In this document: positions 5,493 to 7,172 of the stretch, piece by piece | Layout of the letters: every line of letters starts with the position of its first letter | How positions within the stretch are numbered: position 1 is the first letter of the stretch | Assembly (NCBI GenBank): GCA_937892735.1 | Contig: CALBGL010000005.1 | Location: forward strand, 1-7,172 | Direction: 5' to 3' | Length of the DNA stretch: 7,172 bases | Source of the DNA: an uncultured Clostridia bacterium | GTDB taxonomy: Bacteria > Bacillota > Clostridia > Lachnospirales > Bianqueaceae | Position numbers and translations under genes: made by a program | The notes under the pieces: model-generated | Database searches by the model: none | Told to the model about the DNA's origin: nothing | What the model saw: only the letters and a program-made list of their open reading frames with translations

Positions 5493-5870
5493 ATGAATAT
5501 CAGACCTCATCATATCCTGTGTATTCAGAGGTTTACGGGTCATGGGTATAACGAAGAATTTACGAATCATATGAAAGCAGTTGTGTCAAAACTTAAAAGT
5601 AAGCCTGAGACATATATTACGGTAAGAGAGGGATGCGATGATCTATGCAAAATGTGCCCAAATCGAGAAGATGAAGTCTGTTCTTCGTTTGAAAAGGTAA
5701 AGACGATGGATAATGCAGTCCTTCGTGTCTGTGGTATTACATATAAGGACACTGTTTCCTGGGAGAAGCTTGCCTATCGAGCGCGGACACTGATTTTTGA
5801 AACTGATGCATTTCAGAGAATCTGTGCGGATTGTCAGTGGGCAGAATTATGTCGCAATACGGAGGTTTGA
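5493..5870 (+). CDS. DUF1284 cysteine-rich protein, possible metal or Fe-S binding
   Basis: The 125-residue product opens with NIRPHHILCIQRFTGHGYN (residues 2-20), the conserved start of DUF1284 proteins, and matches their length. Nine cysteines are arranged as C10; C48-x3-C52-x2-C55 with C63; C80; and C111-x2-C114-x5-C120. Together with the HH pair at 6-7 this suggests a bound metal or iron-sulfur cluster; that is inference, as the family has no established function known to me. There is no signal peptide or membrane segment, so it is cytoplasmic. AGGAG (5478-5482) precedes the start by 10 bases, and the conserved RPHH motif fixes the start. It shares a BirA-type promoter with bioY, whose start codon lies one base past its stop, so a role linked to biotin is plausible. 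Confidence 0.85.
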   Translation: MNIRPHHILCIQRFTGHGYNEEFTNHMKAVVSKLKSKPETYITVREGCDDLCKMCPNREDEVCSSFEKVKTMDNAVLRVCGITYKDTVSWEKLAYRARTLIFETDAFQRICADCQWAELCRNTEV

Positions 5871-5871
5871 G

Positions 5872-6441
5872 ATGAATACTGTACATGAAAGTAAAAAATT
5901 TAGGACAATTGATTTAGTATATATGGCGTTTGGCGCCGTACTCATTGCAATATGCTCTTGGATCAGTATTCCGACAACCGTACCGTTCACCATGCAAACA
6001 TTCGCAGTCTTTTTTGTTTTATCTGCGTTAGGCGGCAAGCGCGGGACCCTATCGATCCTTGTATATGTATTGCTTGGAGCCATCGGATTACCAGTATTTG
6101 CTCAATTTACTTCAGGCGTGGGAATTTTGCTTGGAAGTACAGGAGGATATATCGTTGGGTTTCTATTGATGGGCCTAACATATTGGCTGATGATCAGGTT
6201 TTTAGGGAAAAAAATCTGGACGGAGATGCTGACTATGATAGTAGGCATGGTGGTTCTCTATGCCTTTGGAACGGCCTGGTATATGCTGGTCTATACGCAG
6301 GCGAATGGAAGTATAGGAATTGCCACCGTTCTTGCATGGTGCGTAATACCATTTATCATTCCGGATCTGATTAAGCTCAGTCTGGCATTGCTTTTGGCTC
6401 GGCGTTTATCACCGGCTCTGAAACTGCAACGTGCACAATGA
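5872..6441 (+). CDS. bioY: BioY, biotin-binding S component of an ECF transporter
   Basis: The 189-residue membrane protein carries the BioY signature: TTVPFTMQTFAVFF (residues 35-48), ALGGKRG (52-58), VLLGAIGLPVFAQFTSGVG (66-84), LGSTGGYIVGF (87-97) and, near the end, IPDLIKLSLALLLARRL (163-179). About six hydrophobic segments fit the S-component fold. It captures biotin and is energised by the EcfA/EcfA'/EcfT module; none of those genes is in the window, so a shared module encoded elsewhere is implied. ATG 5872 is chosen because GGAGG (5861-5865) is ideally placed six bases upstream and because the protein then has the family length; the longer in-frame extension to 5797 overlaps DUF1284 and matches nothing. 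Biotin control through the operator at 5338-5364 is expected. Confidence 0.95.
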   Translation: MNTVHESKKFRTIDLVYMAFGAVLIAICSWISIPTTVPFTMQTFAVFFVLSALGGKRGTLSILVYVLLGAIGLPVFAQFTSGVGILLGSTGGYIVGFLLMGLTYWLMIRFLGKKIWTEMLTMIVGMVVLYAFGTAWYMLVYTQANGSIGIATVLAWCVIPFIIPDLIKLSLALLLARRLSPALKLQRAQ

Positions 6442-6493
6442 AGGGATTGGAATACGGCATCTTGGTATAAGGAAGCAGTCACTTTAGAACTGA

Positions 6494-6550
6494 ATGATAC
6501 GCAATCTAGCAGGCGTGCACTTCAAAATCGCAGGATTGCGTATCATTTTG
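6494..6550 (+). terminator. First palindrome of the array, possible bioY terminator
   Basis: The 13-bp perfect stem (6494-6506 with 6534-6546) is followed by TTTTGG at 6546-6551. The 27-base loop is long for an intrinsic terminator and the T run is short, so this is only a possible end for the DUF1284-bioY transcript; no better one is seen. Confidence 0.3.
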
Positions 6551-6855
6551 GGAGTATCGGTTCCTTTTAAAACTAATTTATACGCAGATCCACGAAGATG
6601 CGTTTCAGAATCTCATCTTTGCGTATAAAGTAGGGCGTCTCCGTCCCCGCAGCACTTTTTATACGCAGTTCAAAGATTCGTCACTCCTCAAATCCCGCAT
6701 TTGCGTATAAATTAGTTCCTTTTATTATTTGTTATACGCAGATTCGCAGAGATGCATTTCAAGATCGAAGGATTGCGTATAATTCGGTTTCTTTTATAAC
6801 TGATTATGCGCAGATCCACGAAGACGCGCCGTAGAATCACATTTTTGCGTATAAA
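6494..6855. repeat. Array of five diverged palindromic repeats, period about 72-83 bp
   Basis: Five units, each 51-54 bases long, are bounded by inverted ends of the form TTATACGCA and TGCGTATAA: 6494-6546, 6577-6629, 6658-6711, 6732-6782 and 6804-6854. Starts are 83, 81, 74 and 72 bases apart. Unit 1 has the longest arms (13 bases, ATGATACGCAATC and its complement). Linkers also repeat: GGTTCCTTTTAAAACTA, TTAGTTCCTTTTATTATT and CGGTTTCTTTTATAACTG precede units 2, 4 and 5, and GTAGG...TCTCCGTCCC follows units 2 and 5. Outer arm bases change in pairs (ATG/CAT in unit 1, TTT/AAA in units 2 and 3), so pairing is conserved. No reading frame, CRISPR spacing or transposase is seen. The first unit lies 52 bases after bioY. 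Confidence 0.85.
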
Positions 6856-6898
6856 GTAGGAGGCATCTCCGTCCCTTTACCTCATTTCCAGGCACGAC

Positions 6899-6926
6899 AA
6901 AAAGGCGTCCGATGCGGCGTCTTTTT
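6899..6926 (-). terminator. Terminator of the minus-strand gene at the right edge
   Basis: AAAAAGGCGTC (6899-6909) and GGCGTCTTTTT (6916-6926) pair over 11 positions with two G-T wobbles around a 6-base loop. On the minus strand the hairpin ends in five T's and overlaps the TAA of the gene to its right. The plus strand also ends in five T's, so it may work both ways. Confidence 0.8.
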
Positions 6927-7172
6927 AAATTTTCGGGATGGGTTTATCGGGGAAGAGAAGTCGGAACGCCTTCCACGGCGAGATTTTCCCAAAAGAAATC
7001 AGTTGCAGCACGATCTCGCGCAGGTCGATGCAGGCGCGCTTCTTTTCGGGATCGTGAGAATTCGTCACGTAATGCTCCTTTGTAATAAGAAGGTTCTTCT
7101 TCTCTTGAATGCCTTCCGCAGCATAATCCTCTAACTTATGTTTCTGATTCTGGGCATACTGCTCGTCATCCA
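6925..7172 (-). CDS. C-terminal part of an unrecognised protein (runs off the window)
   Basis: On the minus strand the frame is open from the window edge to a TAA at 6927-6925 and encodes 81 residues. The end reads CIDLREIVLQLISFGKISPW, then KAFRLLFPDKPIPKI; the start is rich in charged residues (DDEQYAQNQKHKLEDYAAEG). It is hydrophilic with no membrane segment, and I recognise no family. The frame is supported by the lack of stops over 240 bases and by the terminator that overlaps its stop codon. The codon cut by the edge ends in TG, so the gene could begin exactly there (MDDEQ...) or extend further; this cannot be decided from the window. Its GC-rich codons differ slightly from those of the AT-rich methyltransferase at 126-971. 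Confidence 0.6.
   Translation of the reverse strand, partial: DDEQYAQNQKHKLEDYAAEGIQEKKNLLITKEHYVTNSHDPEKKRACIDLREIVLQLISFGKISPWKAFRLLFPDKPIPKI

Noticed and set aside
5797..5871. Longer BioY start at 5797.
   Set aside because: It overlaps DUF1284 in another frame and adds residues foreign to BioY; ATG 5872 has a well-placed GGAGG.
6494..6855. CRISPR array.
   Set aside because: Units are palindromic, imperfect and vary throughout; there are no identical direct repeats separated by unique spacers and no cas genes.

Overview
The window looks like a moderate-GC Firmicute, probably class Clostridia and perhaps Lachnospiraceae. This rests on the T-box leader, strong TTGACA/TATAAT-type promoters, purine-rich ribosome binding sites, BioY, HxlR and YkvI-type proteins, and a DUF4368-type serine recombinase tail. 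The genus cannot be read from the sequence alone.

Layout. (1) Positions 1-110 hold the last codons of a large serine recombinase and, most likely, the end of the integrated element it belongs to. The element abuts a gene whose helix-turn-helix domain has been cut off; what remains (126-971, +) is a SAM-dependent methyltransferase with a residual XRE C-terminal helix. (2) 985-1761 (-) is a second, unrelated class I methyltransferase with its own promoter and a striking 27-bp palindrome in its 5' leader. (3) 1944-4507 (+) is a T-box operon. A strong promoter drives a T-box riboswitch whose specifier codon reads as UGG (Trp) and whose discriminator-pairing base is C, matching the G73 of tRNA-Trp. 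It is followed by a GldA/HcxA-like metal-dependent dehydrogenase and an overlapping YkvI-like membrane transporter. (4) 4508-5213 is a decayed patch: a promoter and start codon leading into the remnant of an alpha/beta hydrolase, converging on an HxlR-type regulator broken by a frameshift. (5) 5338-6441 (+) is a biotin-type operon: a BirA-like operator overlapping the -35 box, then a cysteine-rich DUF1284 protein and the biotin transporter subunit BioY. (6) 6494-6855 is an array of five diverged palindromic repeats with a period of about 72-83 bp. (7) 6925-7172 (-) is the end of an unrecognised gene with a terminator over its stop codon.

How it works together. The Trp T-box should switch on the dehydrogenase and transporter when charged tRNA-Trp is scarce. 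This suggests tryptophan (or a tryptophan precursor or keto acid) uptake and redox conversion, a role not assigned to either family as far as I know. The BirA-type site should repress DUF1284-bioY when biotin is plentiful. The window also shows a mobile-element scar and two broken genes, so it lies in a changing part of the chromosome. The Trp-T-box dehydrogenase/transporter pair is the best candidate here for an undescribed system; the repeat array and the DUF1284-biotin link come next.
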